The position numbers and the translations under genes were made by a program. From Paralichthys olivaceus (taxonomy: Eukaryota > Chordata > Actinopteri > Pleuronectiformes > Paralichthyidae), in the NCBI RefSeq assembly GCF_024713975.1, contig NC_091113.1, positions 7,018,501 to 7,082,500 on the forward strand: 64,000 nt of DNA, given 5' to 3'. Of the stretch, positions 24,085-35,310 are shown piece after piece; within the stretch, counting starts at the first letter, position 1, and every line of letters begins with the position of its first letter. The notes below the pieces were generated by a model that was not told where the DNA came from, did not search any database, and worked only from the letters and a program-made list of their open reading frames with translations.

Positions 24085-24263
24085 ATATAATTTGACATGT
24101 ACTTTGACTTTTTAGTTTGGCCCATGTCCCGTCCACTTACATGGAGGAGGCGGGGTTTCTAACCTATACTGCAGACAGCCACCTGGGGGCGATCAAGAAG
24201 ATTTGGCTTCACTTTTGGAGAGCTGTCTTGTCGTCCATCTTTATAAACAGTCTGTGTTTTTAG
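24085..24263 (+). repeat. Fish repeat, copy 2 of an inverted pair
   Basis: Reverse complement of the element at 19199-19345. Shared landmarks are GGGACATGGG, CTGCAGTATAGGT, the CCACCTGGGGGCG-type core and GACTGTTTATAAAGATGGAC. The core at 24179-24193 differs from a CTCF consensus at one strong position. Confidence 0.7.
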
Positions 24264-24299
24264 GTCACATCTCAGACGCTGCTTGTGAGGAACTTATTT

Positions 24300-24660
24300 T
24301 AACACGTATTAGTGTCACTACCATCGCGCTTCCACACATGTTGGCAACAAGACTAATATTTTAAATACTGCTAGCATCTATCATTAGCAAAGCCATGTCA
24401 ATATGATAATTATTGGCATGTTAACGCTCAGAATGTTAGCATGTTAATGTGCCTACAAGCATGTTGAAGCAGTAACATGTGCTAACATTGTGTCCTGAAC
24501 ATTTAACATGCTAATTAAAACACTGAGGGATGAGTAGATGAACTGTTAAAGAGTTAATGTAATCACCATTCCCATTCTGTTTTTTTTTTCTTAATGTTTA
24601 ACAGGCTAACATGCTAACGTGATAACATCATAACACGTTAAGTGAATCTCAAGGCACAGA
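24300..24660. repeat. GCTAACATGCTAA-type fish repeat
   Basis: Many diverged copies of GCATGTTAAC, GTTAGCATGTTAATG, AACATGCTAA and GCTAACATGCTAACGTG over about 350 bases. This is a well-known composition of fish interspersed repeats. Confidence 0.6.
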
Positions 24661-24771
24661 TGAGTCTGAGAGAAATTCAGTTATTGGTTGAAATCATTTC
24701 AGTCTTGACTGTTGAATCGCTTTAGAAACCACGCCACCGTGTGGCTGATAAGTGTAAACGTCTTCTCCTGG

Positions 24772-26019
24772 TCACAGGATCTGACACAATCTCTTTTTTC
24801 TCGTCAACTGAAGATCGAGATCCAACAGCAAAGCCAGGAAGTTCCTGTTGGGGTAGATGGCTCTCTTCTGGATCAATTTCTGCAAAGCCCGTTTGAGCGG
24901 AAGCTGGCGGTGGATCATGAGGTACGCTAACACCAACGTCGATGAGCGGCTCATTCCCATGATGCAGTGCACCAGAACTTTCCCTGCGTAACAAGACAAG
25001 ATGAAGGGTGAGGGGCATGTAAAAGGAAGGATTAGCAAGAGGTCTTACTAATATCATACATGGCTGCCCATCTCACTCTCAGGTCTTTCTTTTCTCCTAC
25101 CATGAGCTAAAAATAGGGCCAACAATTCATCGCCTTTGTTCATTTAAGGTTCCTTCGCAGAAGCGGCCCGACTGTCTCTTTAATCCCGACTCGTCCTCTG
25201 CTTGATAGGTTCTCTGAAAGGTGCCATGGTCACATTATAAACTCAAATTCTTCAAGGTAACACCCTTATTATTGCTGCTGGCTCAAAATACACTTACACA
25301 CCATCACAAGCTGTGATATGGTTGTGACAGGTGACATTGAAATGTGAGTGAATGGGCTTATGACGTGCAATAAAAGATGGTGGTGTGCAGGAATTTTAAA
25401 ACACATTTTTGCAGTGAGTGAACAAATCTTAACAGACTCTAAATTTAAGATTCAAAACCGACAGTGCAGAAATATGTTCAGAAATCGGGGAGACTTACCA
25501 TCAGGTGACTTCAGAGCCTTTTGAATGAAATCGGCTGCGGGCTGGAAGTAAACATCTAGATCGAAGTGTGTCGAGTCATCTGCTGGAATGCCACAATACA
25601 CAAAGTCGTTGCCATAAAAGCTGTGGTTCCCTATGCTGCCTCGCTTCGAGTGAGCAGCGTTTAATACATGAGTTATACCTAACTTCTGCAAGGCAGTCTT
25701 GTTTTGGGCTACTGCCCTAGCAAGACAAAGAGACAGAGAGAGGTTCAAGACTTCAACGTTTTAATGTTACAGAGAGAGAATATTTGGTTGGTACTATACT
25801 GCACGTCAAGGGTAATGACCTCGGGAAACTATTCAACACCAATAAAGTTTATAAAGTTTGATTCAGATTTTAAAAGAAATTGCATACTTACACATTCCCT
25901 ATGTAAATGTTTGGCCAGACCTCGTCGATTTGACCGAGATGTAGTTTGCATGAGTCCAGCAGCTTCTGCAAATCTTTCACAGTTAGATATTCCTTTCTCT
26001 TGCCTTTCTCTGCTGACAT
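24772..26019 (-). CDS. dusp13a-like atypical dual-specificity phosphatase, extra tandem paralog
   Basis: Exons 25892-26019, 25499-25716 and 24772-24983 join to 186 codons (185 aa). ATG at 26019-26017 starts MSAEKGKRKEYLTVKDLQKL. The frame is open further upstream to about 26193, but that part has no DUSP character and is probably 5' UTR. IDEVWPNIYIGN is present, with Asn where the other four genes have Asp. The middle exon has [13 protein letters not shown] and GIPADDSTHFDLDVYF with the general acid. The last exon has P-loop [19 protein letters not shown] and RAIYPNRNFLALLLDLDLQL. Diagnostic AAH and PADD residues place it with DUSP13A (MDSP), but it is more diverged than the neighbour at 28.1-28.9 kb. 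Introns are phase 2 and phase 1. Confidence 0.85.
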
Positions 26020-27744
26020 TTTGGATGGAATCCTGGTCCAAATGCTTGTTGTATTGAAGCGCCCCCCCCGTCTACTCCGGCTCAGGATGATGTGTACGAG
26101 CAGGTGTTTATCTGCTGTCACTGGACGGTTACCTAATTTAGTGCTTAACCTAGCGTGTAGTGTTTTACGTGCGGAGGGCAGAACAACACACACAGTGCAG
26201 CTCGGACTCTGCTCTTCACACCGCTGTGGGACTGTAATTTAATAAGCCTCAAACAGAGATGAATCATTCCATAAAGCAGTGATAATTGGATGTAATTATG
26301 GACAGAATGTTCAAGTGCATTGCTTACACTGGATATTACTGTGAGTGCACGGTATGCAGTATTTATGGAAGGAGGAATACTCCAACAGCCTCATGCAACT
26401 ACTTTACTGCTCTGACATTAATATCTTGTGAAAGCAAATTGAATGAAAAGAGGAGAGAGAAATTAAGCTTTGCCGTCGGCTCCACACGACATGAAACAGC
26501 ACTCTCACTGCTGCAAATGTCTCTTTTAACCCTCCCATTATGTTGCAGGTCAATTTCACCCATTCCAGCTTTTAAACGGAAGAAAAACATAATTAACCTC
26601 TCTGTCAAGCCATGAAATGTAATGACTTTTCTTCATTCAGGGTCATGGATGTGTATGTAAAAATGTGGGTGTAATAATGTATTGTAAAATGTCAGCACTG
26701 TTGTGTACAAAATCAGTCAATAAAGGTCTCTGGGTCATTTTGACCCGGAGACAGTTATTGATTGATTATCTGAAGTGTTGCTTCTGCTTATCGATTGCAG
26801 CAGAGTGTGTGTGGAGAACAAAACTCACTTGGGTATGTTTATATTAACTGGATGAATATGAACCTGCTGCTGAGTGTAGGATTCTGTGATAGTTAAGAGG
26901 CTCGATGCTGCGGATGCTTCTCTGTGTCTTTAAGTTACATTTCAGAGGCTGTTTCCGAAGCATCACATCATTCTTCCAATACATACACAATGGGCTCCAT
27001 AAAAATAATCAGGCAATAAGATTTATATTCTTTCTGAAACACATTATTGAAAAAGAGGGAGATGTTAGTAATCCAGGATTTAATTCACAAGCTTTAAAAG
27101 ACTATAGAAATCTACAGACAATTATGTTGTGTGTGACCACAGCTTTGCAGCAGCAAAGTCAATACAGACTGACAATGTTTTAATTCATGTATTAAGAAAA
27201 AACCCATTCACTACAAGATTGTTCAAAGTGACACAAACTTGACATTTGAGCTCTGAGAAAATTAGAGACGATGACAGATTATTAAGGGGGACAGGTTTGG
27301 GCATCGTGGTTTTAAGGCTGGTATCCTCCATCATCATCCGACAAATTGTCTGCTGATTTCCCACCTTCTCCCATGAATCATCCAAAACCAGTTAATGAGC
27401 AGCTTTTACTTTTCCAAAGTTAAATTAGAAAGAGTTATAGCTGTTGAAATTACATTTGTATTCATTTGTAATTTTCCTTGACTCTTCCTAGAAATAAAAT
27501 GTAGTAAAGCATATATAGATTGAATCTAAAGTGAAGGGTGATAAAAAAATATATTCTGCAAAGTTGTCTGATGATGTTGATGAAGGCTGAATACAAGAAA
27601 TACTCTATGAACCTGAGTTGTCCTAGAAAATATAATTATTAGTTATTTTATTATCATTTAATATATAGAACTTCAGGGGAATCAGGAGTTTAATATTAAA
27701 TATACAAGGGTGTTTGAAATGAAAGGTTACGTACATGTGCACGA

Positions 27745-27840
<96 letters not shown>

Positions 27841-28149
27841 ACTGTTTTAAAATTCATACACCCCCTGGGTTATTACTGACCTACGAGGTATTGGATGTGA
27901 TTTTTCTTCAACATGATACAAAGGTCATCCTGACTCATATTCAGCCTTAAAATTGATTCTGCCTGAGGTTGATTACATTGATCTATTAATATAAGGATAC
28001 ATCTGATTCAATACCATTCAGTATTTTAAGTACGGTATCTCCCTCCACTGGCAGACACTGAATCCTTCACTTGCATGAAAACATCTGAGGCAACTCTGTA
28101 AGAATAATGATTTGTTTTGATATTTGTGAAATATCAAAACAAATCATTA
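26020..28149. other. Intergenic region between the two dusp13a-type genes
   Basis: No gene is supported. The stretch 26520-26760 has the look of a fish repeat (AACCCTCCCATTATGTTGCA at one side, GGGTCATTTTGACCCGGAGA at the other). It also contains a very long CA microsatellite at 27747-27835 and the left arm of a perfect hairpin at 28103-28151. Confidence 0.5.
27747..27835. repeat. (CA)n microsatellite, about 44 units
   Basis: An uninterrupted CA tract of about 89 bases, the longest in the window. The Cys/Val and Thr/His open frames crossing it are artefacts of the dinucleotide repeat. Confidence 0.98.
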
Positions 28150-28151
28150 TT
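28103..28151. repeat. Perfect inverted repeat, 23-base arms, 3-base loop
   Basis: The left arm (28103-28125) is the exact reverse complement of the right arm (28129-28151), separated by GTG. The flanking bases 28102 and 28152 do not pair. The right arm overlaps the dusp13a stop codon (28150-28152, read as TAA on the minus strand), so the mRNA would fold into a 23-bp stem immediately after the stop. Confidence 0.95.
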
Positions 28152-28911
28152 ATCTCCCTCCTGTGTTAGTTTTACGCAGTTTTACATCCAAAGCACGAAG
28201 CTGTTTGAGGAATCCTGTGTTCGGGAAAATCCACCTGTGCTCTTTGACCTTATTGATGGCCTCTAGCAGGGTGTAGCGGTGGTGGATCATTAGGTAGGCC
28301 AGGACGAGGGAGGCAGACCTGCTGACTCCAACTGCACAGTGGACAAAAACCCTAGCTGGATGAGGAGAATGAGATTAGAAGCCGCGTGACATGAATGATG
28401 GGTTACACACATGGTGAGAGATGGTCTTGCAGAAAGGCCCGAACATTACAAACATGATGGGATCATTACCGCCAGTCGTGTTGAGTGCATCCTGAATATA
28501 ATCAGCAGAGGGAAAGAAATAGCGAGAGAGGTCAAAGGACGGTGAGTCATCTGCAGGCACTCCATAATAATCCACAGAGGATCCGTAGAAGTCATGGCTC
28601 CCCTGACAGTACATCCTCCCGTGAGCTGCGTTCACAACATGAGTGATTCCCAGCTTCCACAGACTGTAGCGATCGTTGGCCACTGACCTGCGCAAAAAGG
28701 AAACAGGGTTTATGTTCACAAACTCATTACTTTATGAGCAGTGAAGGAACACAGTGGTTTGCTGGACTTACATGTCGCCAATGAACAAGTTAGGCCAAAC
28801 TTCATCCACACGATTGCCAAACCTTTTTCCTCCGTACAAAACCTTCACTAAATCTTTCAGACAAGGGAAAACTGTGATATCATCCTGAGGGTTATTCATC
28901 ATTGACTCCAT
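28150..28911 (-). CDS. dusp13a: dusp13a, atypical dual-specificity phosphatase (MDSP-like)
   Basis: Exons 28772-28911, 28470-28687 and 28150-28355 join to 188 codons (187 aa). The last exon has no internal early ATG and is easy to miss. It was read by hand and gives [20 protein letters not shown], then [19 protein letters not shown] and the stop TAA at 28152-28150. ATG at 28911-28909 starts [12 protein letters not shown]. The N-terminal exon has [15 protein letters not shown]. The middle exon has [20 protein letters not shown] and [20 protein letters not shown], which match mammalian DUSP13A (MDSP, muscle-restricted) very closely. Catalytic Cys, Arg and Asp are all present. Introns are phase 2 and phase 1. 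It lies head-to-head with samd8. Confidence 0.9.
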
Positions 28912-30598
28912 CTACTCTCTGTTGTAATAACCGGCTTCTCTGAAACTCCTCATTTAAACATTTTAAACTCTGTTGAGGCTTTACTACAACCATGCTGGCA
29001 CTGACAAGGACAGCTGCTGCTGGTCTAAAATTAAAACACTGACCTATATTCTAAATGTTAATCAACCTCACACATTTCAATCTTTATTAAGTACAGTGAA
29101 GGTGTCACTGCTATTTGTCATTGTGTGGCCTTTAAAGGGATAGACGCTGTTTTGAGTCAAATTTGAATGTTGGGACTGAAGAACACTTGGAAGACATCAC
29201 AGGAGCAGTATGGAGGCTTTTGATGTTTTTTTCTATTGTTTTTTCCATTTGAAGAAGTGGTCACCATTGACTTTAATTATATTGGATTTGGCTGCAACGC
29301 TAATTACCCCTGAAACTCCAAACGTGTTCCGTGGACTCCAACACTTTCATCCACCAACTCCATCACATAGTGGTGAGTAGATGTTGAGTGAATTTTCATT
29401 TTTCAGTGAACTATCCCTTTAAGTGCACAAAGAATCAACAGCATTTTATAGTAAACATAATGTGGTTAAAGACGCTGCGGTTCTGCGTGCCCACCAGCTG
29501 GGGTCGCTGTCGGTCAGGTAGCGCCGTTGAGCTAACCTCCGTGGGGCTAATTCTACGTGCGCAGCTATGCTAAACATTACCGCGTGTGCTTGTTGACAAC
29601 ATGCTAACCAGCGCGGAGTCAGGGCGTCCTGAGCCCCAACAAGCCGTCGCAGCAAAGGCTAACACGTCTCCAGACTCCCGTGAGATGCCGTTCAGCTAGC
29701 TAGCTGAAGAAGAGACGTCCCCCGTGTCCTCCTCTGTCCCTTTCTCTGTCCGGGTGAGTGAGCGTCAGACGCACGCAGCCATGAAGCTAACAAGCGGGCA
29801 TGCTAGTTAGCTAGTTAGCGTCAGCCGCCCCGCGGGGTTGTGTTGTTGTGGTCCAGCGGGTGGAGGATGCTCTCGTGTGCTTGTGTAACCTCAGGAATGA
29901 ATGTGGTTGCACGTGTAATGCTAACCTGGCACATGGTACTCGTTGTTTTACAAGATGCTGAAACACATTAGCGGTAGATTAGCTCCAGGGCCCAATTTAG
30001 TGTTCAGACAATGGTGTGGTTGACTGTAGGACGACACAGAACAGCTGTTGTGCAAACCACAAACACCACAGTGTCATTAAACCAAGTCAGTGCTCATCAT
30101 ACAGACATGCTGACACTGTGGGAATGTCATGGTAAACAGAGGGGACAGACTTTAGAGACCGGGGCTGATTAACAGGGATTCTTCTGCTCAGTGTGGAGGA
30201 CTGATCAGCCCAGAACAGGTTGGGATCATATTTGAAAAGTCATGATCTATGACAGAAGCCACTCTTTCCTCTGGGGAGTGTATCTGCCTTTCACCTACAT
30301 TTTTAGGGTGTGTGAGATCTTACAATTCTTGGCACTGTTGACACTGCCTCTTGTATTTGCTCAGGATGTGGCTGCTGCCTGTGAGCGACGTTGATTATCA
30401 TATATGTTACTTTCTGTCTGTGTTGAAGTCCTGCAGGGTTTGTTTGGAGTTCATATTGCAGACTCAATGGAAATGAAGTGGTGCTTATAGTGTCGACTCG
30501 TCAAGATTACTTTGTTAGTTAGAAGGAACTGGTGTTAACAGTAAAGGGGAGCTTAGTTGTTTGAGTCGCACTTAAAGTTTTGACGTGTTTTCCTCCAG
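28912..30598. promoter_or_regulatory. Divergent upstream region of dusp13a and samd8, with probable samd8 promoter and first exon
   Basis: Between the dusp13a ATG and the samd8 coding start. A MITE-like element lies at 29132-29422. From about 29460 to 29860 CpG is much more frequent than around it. A good donor (CGG|GTGAGT, exon end 29753) could close a non-coding first samd8 exon, joined to the acceptor TCCTCCAG ending at 30598. The transcription start is not determinable by eye. Confidence 0.5.
29132..29422. mobile_element. MITE-like non-autonomous element with AAAGGGATAG termini
   Basis: The left end TTAAAGGGATAG and right end CTATCCCTTTAA are exact inverted repeats about 290 bases apart. 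The right end follows CAGTGAA, giving the GTGAACTATCCCTTT-like end seen in abundant fish elements, and TTAA at both edges could be target duplication. No open frame of note, so it is non-autonomous. Confidence 0.7.
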
Positions 30599-30617
30599 CC
30601 CTCAGAGCGAGGAGGAA

Positions 30618-33483
30618 ATGACCCAACTGAGTGTCCGTCGCTGGACGCCCAAACACGTCGCCAAGTGGCTGAAGGAAGAGGGCTTCTGTGACTATGTGGA
30701 CCTGCTGTGCAACAAGCACCGACTGGACGGCACCAGTCTGCTCGCCCTCAGCGAGTATGACCTCCGCGCGCAGCCTCTGGAGCTCAAGGTGCTGGGGGAC
30801 ATCAAGCGGCTAATGGTGGCGATCCGCAAACTTCAGAAACAGAACATGGACGTGCTGGAGGAGCTCGGCCTTCCCTTCGATGGCCACTCTCCTACAGGCG
30901 CTGGGGGAAGTTTGGATTGGCTGTGTAACGGAGACCCGAGCAGAGACTGTGACAGCACTGACACAGCACCGGTGGGAGAGGAGTATCACCAGTACACCAA
31001 TGGAAAGTACAAGCAGCAGACGAGGCGTCTGGATCCAGAGTACTGGAAGACTGTGCTTAGCTCCATCTACGTGGTGTTTGTGTTTGGGTTCACATCCTTT
31101 GTCATGGTCATAGTGCATGAGAGGGTCCCTGACATGCGCACATACCCTCCACTGCCAGATATCTTCCTAGACAGGTGAGTCATTTATTTTCTAGATTTCT
31201 TCAGCATTTTTTCACTATCTATTTGTATATATATATATATATTTGTATCACCTGTCAGGACATCACACCAGATGGTGGACATTATAATTGCCCTACATCT
31301 TTGTAGCATGGTTCTATTATTGTCCTCCCATATTCCTGGTGGGCTTGCTTTGGTTCAAAGAGATCTTTAAAAGTTTTTTAAAGTGACCTACTTTGTAGTG
31401 TGAACTGTTGCTTATGACCAGCTTTGAGCTTTTCATGGAATGTCTGATTGGGAGAGCTGATTTCCGGGAAATGCCAGTATTCATTCGAAGAAATAAAACG
31501 TGCGGAGGGCATTTTCTCAGGCTAGTTACAAACCTTTTAAGATTTGGCCTCAATCTTGTGTATGTATATGCTATTAAATCAGTCATGGAAGTGGAAACTT
31601 TGAAGATAAGCACTAAAATCTTTTTTCCCTTTTCAACAGTGTGCCTAGAATACCGTGGGCCTTTGCCATGGCCGAGGCGTGTGGAGTGATCCTCTGTAAC
31701 ATCTGGCTGCTTGTTCTGCTGCTGCATAAACACAGGTACACTTCTAACCCTCCTCGACATCAGCACAATGTTATCTCTGCGGGGATTGTTCTGTGGATCA
31801 CCTACAGTGTTTTCCATAAATCAATGACACGGAAGACTCAGGATAATTATTTCTCTCCACTTGTAGATCCATCCTGTTGCGACGTTTGTGCAGCCTCATG
31901 GGGACGGTGTTCATGCTGCGCTGCATCACCATGTTTGTCACCTCCCTGTCAGTGCCAGGACAGCACCTGCAGTGCTCGGGAAAGGTAGAACACTAACCAA
32001 GATCGTGTTTGTCATATTTCAAACGCCACATTTCTGCATCAAGATCGTAGCAATCACAGTTTGTCTTGTTCCCTCCCTCTAGATATACGGTGACATGTGG
32101 GCCAAACTGCAGCGAGCTGTTGCCATCTGGAGCGGCTTTGGGATGAGCCTGACCGGAGTGCATACTTGTGGCGACTACATGTTCAGCGGTCACACTGTGG
32201 TCCTCACTATGCTCAACTTCTTCGTCACAGAGTGTGAGTAGCTTCAAGCTGTGAACCCCTGAATTTGGTTTTACATCATTGGCAAATAGAAACACAGAAT
32301 TGTATTCTTTAAGACTCCCTTAAATATTTAATTTTATGATTCAGTTGAAATTTAATTTGACTAAATGATAACTGAATTTGATTCTTCCATTAATGGTCTC
32401 AAAGGAATTATGTGGCCTAGCCGCTATGTTACAAATGAATGATCTTTTGAGCTAATAATCCAACAGATCTGTCTGGTTTAAATCCTTGAACACAAAATAA
32501 ATATTTGATACAGTCTGAACTCTGTTTTTATTTGGTTGACTTAAATAACATTTAATATGTCACATTGGTTTCCAGATTTTGTCCATATTCATTCATGTAA
32601 ATAATGAGAAATTATGTGTCACAGAAATCTGTGAAACAGAGGGTTGAATTACTCACTCATGAAGAATCAACCACATTTGATAAATATTGTGCTTTTGTTG
32701 CCACTTGGTGTTTTTCTTTGGTACTACAAGTTAAATTTTAAAAACTAGATGTCCCCAGTCTTATCTGAATTTTGGCCTTAAATAACTCGTAAATATGTCT
32801 CAGATGTGTTTTGGTCAGTCTTGATAATGTTAACGCTCATCATTCACGCTTATAATTTTTTATTCATCCAAAGGTTTTGGCAGCATGCATAGTTTATAAT
32901 ATCTGTGTGTGTTGTAGTTCCAATGATACAGATATTAGCACGCTGTAATAAAACCACTAACAAGACCTTTGTTTTGTCCCCATGGATACTAGTTTGTATA
33001 ACAAAACATGACATTTGAAGGGTTATTTTCTGCAAGACTATTTCACCATATCTTCAATTATAGGGAAGTTTAACTCGAAACTGGCAGAAGCCCTGCGCAC
33101 ACAAATCTGCTACATTTCTGCTTGGTGTAGTAAAAATCCAGATAATATATGAAACTGCTTTCTGTCTCTTTGACACAGACACTCCACGGAGCTGGAACTT
33201 CATTCACACGTTGTCCTGGGTCCTCAATCTTTTCGGCATCTTCTTCATCCTGGCCGCACATGAACACTACTCCATCGACGTGTTCATTGCCTTCTACATC
33301 ACTACCAGACTCTTCCTGTATTACCACACTCTAGCGAACACCCGGGCCTACCAGCAGAGCCGACGAGCTCGCATCTGGTTCCCCATGTTCTCCTTCTTCG
33401 AGTGCAATGTCAATGGACCCGTCCCCAACGAGTACTGCTGGCCCTTCTCCAGACCCGCTGTGATGAGGAGGCTGATAGGATAA
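30618..33483 (+). CDS. samd8: samd8, sphingomyelin synthase-related protein (SMSr, ceramide phosphoethanolamine synthase)
   Basis: ER membrane enzyme transferring phosphoethanolamine to ceramide. Coding exons: 30618-31174 (exon from 30599), 31640-31735, 31867-31984, 32083-32233 and 33179-33483, giving 409 codons (408 aa). ATG at 30618 (MTQLSVRRW) has G at -3; an in-frame upstream Met lies before the acceptor, in the intron. Residues of roughly 8-75 form the SAM domain ([15 protein letters not shown] ... [15 protein letters not shown]). Several hydrophobic membrane segments follow, starting [19 protein letters not shown]. The lipid-phosphatase-type active site is visible as [16 protein letters not shown] and [15 protein letters not shown], supplying the two His and the Asp. 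It ends [15 protein letters not shown]. Length and order match vertebrate SMSr, and the neighbours vdac2 and dusp13 match mammalian synteny. Confidence 0.95.
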
Positions 33484-35310
33484 AAAAACCCAGCAGTGTC
33501 AGAAACTACTTAACATGTGCTGTTTTGTCTGCTTTGTGAAGTTGCCAACTGAGGCGGTGTGTGATGTCCTCACCAGGAAAGACAACTGATGTCATCCCAT
33601 CAGCACTGAGGCCTAATGGGATACACATAGCCATAACCTCTAACATTCTGGGATTTAGCTTCTAACCTGCTCTCCCCGTCACCATTTTTAGGAGGATTAA
33701 ACAAAATCTATAAAACCCTGCCTAGTTTAAAAGCAAAAACACTTTCTGCCTGACTTGAAAACTGAAGGAGGTGGAGGCACAGTATGTGTGTATGATTGAT
33801 CTCCACGAACAACATTTTCTTTCGGTAACTCCCATGTTAAAGACATAGTGTTTATATAGCGTGTGAAGGAAGTAAGATACGTCTTAAAATTCTCAGGCAG
33901 CAGTGTAGCTAATCCTTCCCAGCAGTTACACCCGGGCCACACAGGGTGCGTGTGCAGCGTGTGACAGCTGCGTCGCTGATATGCTGCGTCTTTTGCCAGT
34001 CGGTTGTGGAACCAAGATGTGAGTTTTTTGGTCCAGGAATAAAAGCTGGCCAATATTCTCAACTAAATGTCAGGACTCTACCGTATGAAGCTGTGCATCT
34101 TCTGGCCTGCAATAACAATAAAAATCACGTTTAAACAAATACATGAATTCAGTCAACAGAAAGGCTAGATTTTACTTTGAAACAGGTACAGGAAGTGCAA
34201 TTATTCGACAGATAGACATGAAATGTGGTGAATGAAAAGTTTCACTGTCTATTCTGCGGCATGTCAAGAAAATAGGCGAGGCCCCGAAGAGCAGTGTGGC
34301 TGCTCGAACCTGATAACAAGGCGCTCCGCAATGCACACGTACCACTCATGCATCCAGTGTGGCCCTGGGTCTTAACCATTTCTAGTGCAATTAATAATCA
34401 TTTCAAGGTTTGAATCTTGATTCCTGAGTGAAGGTTTTGTCTTCTCACTTTGTAATGTATCAGAACATAACTCTGTGGACCACTGTTGAAGCAATATGTA
34501 AAGAGCTACCAGTTGCGAATGCTCTTTTCCTGTATAGCAGTTTCTTTCCATAATGGTGAGAAGCAGATGTTATGAAAGGCTCCTGCATTCCTTGAGATTT
34601 TGCTTACATCATGACAGTGTTGCTTAATACTAAAAGAGAAATCCAGCTTAGATTAACATGCATTGACTTCTTTGTTTTTATTGTTCACGTAGCCTATTTT
34701 CTCTTAACAGACCTAGAAGAGATGCATTTAAAGATGTCTCTATCAGCCAAAAACGTGGAATGAATTGTATTTCCAGCTGTCTTAAATATTATTCCATTTG
34801 CCAATTACCTTGAGTATACGATAGTTCTCTTGCTGTGTAGAAATGTTCCAAATCTTAACATGTTTACAGTCGGGTAGTTGGATAGTGCTTTTTTTAATTC
34901 ACTGTTAATGACCCGTATACCATGTAAAGTCTCCCAGATATGACTCTGACATTAAATCTGTAGTAATGGTTCTTTAAAAGGACCCTTACATTTGTAGGTA
35001 TTTGTTTGTATTAATTTATTTCATTTTTGTAAATGTCAATAGGTATTTTTATATTTCATGTACAGTTGCAGCAACATGCACATGGAGAAATGTTTACAGT
35101 TGCTGGTAACTTTTGTTTTAAACACAATGTGCTATTTAAGTGTAGTGTTGGTTTCAGATAGGCCTCTGCATTTCATCGAGTGGTACTTGCCACTGCAGTA
35201 AGAGAATTGAGGAACGATGATGCTCTTATGTTCATATGCAAAGCCACTTGACTTGTTTTATGTCTTGCTTGGTCATTTCCATCATTAAAGTGCTGAAATC
35301 AGAGAGCTGT
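33484..35310 (+). other. samd8: samd8 3' UTR with candidate poly(A) signals
   Basis: No other gene is seen. AATAAA is at 34117-34122 and ATTAAA at 35284-35289, the latter followed by a T-rich stretch. Either could end samd8 transcripts. Confidence 0.5.

Larger units (their letters stand above)
21247..24771. other. Intergenic region upstream of dusp13b; no gene seen
   Basis: About 3.5 kb without a supported exon. It contains a GT microsatellite (23287-23323) and a probable fish repeat at about 23700-23990 that includes GGCGGCCATCTTGAGTC. It also holds the second copy of the inverted repeat pair (24085-24263) and a GCTAACATGCTAA-rich stretch (24300-24660). All open frames here look like chance or repeat-derived. 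Confidence 0.55.

Noticed and set aside
25888-26193. N-terminal extension of the 24.8-26.0 kb DUSP gene (about 58 extra residues)
   Set aside because: The extension has no DUSP similarity, whereas the internal ATG at 26019 gives an N-terminus of family length.
27623-27950. Cys/Val- and Thr/His-repeat open frames
   Set aside because: Produced solely by the CA microsatellite.
31317-31817. Minus-strand open frame of 166 aa in samd8
   Set aside because: It crosses the samd8 exon 31640-31735 and intron splice sites, has no known motif, and is a chance frame.
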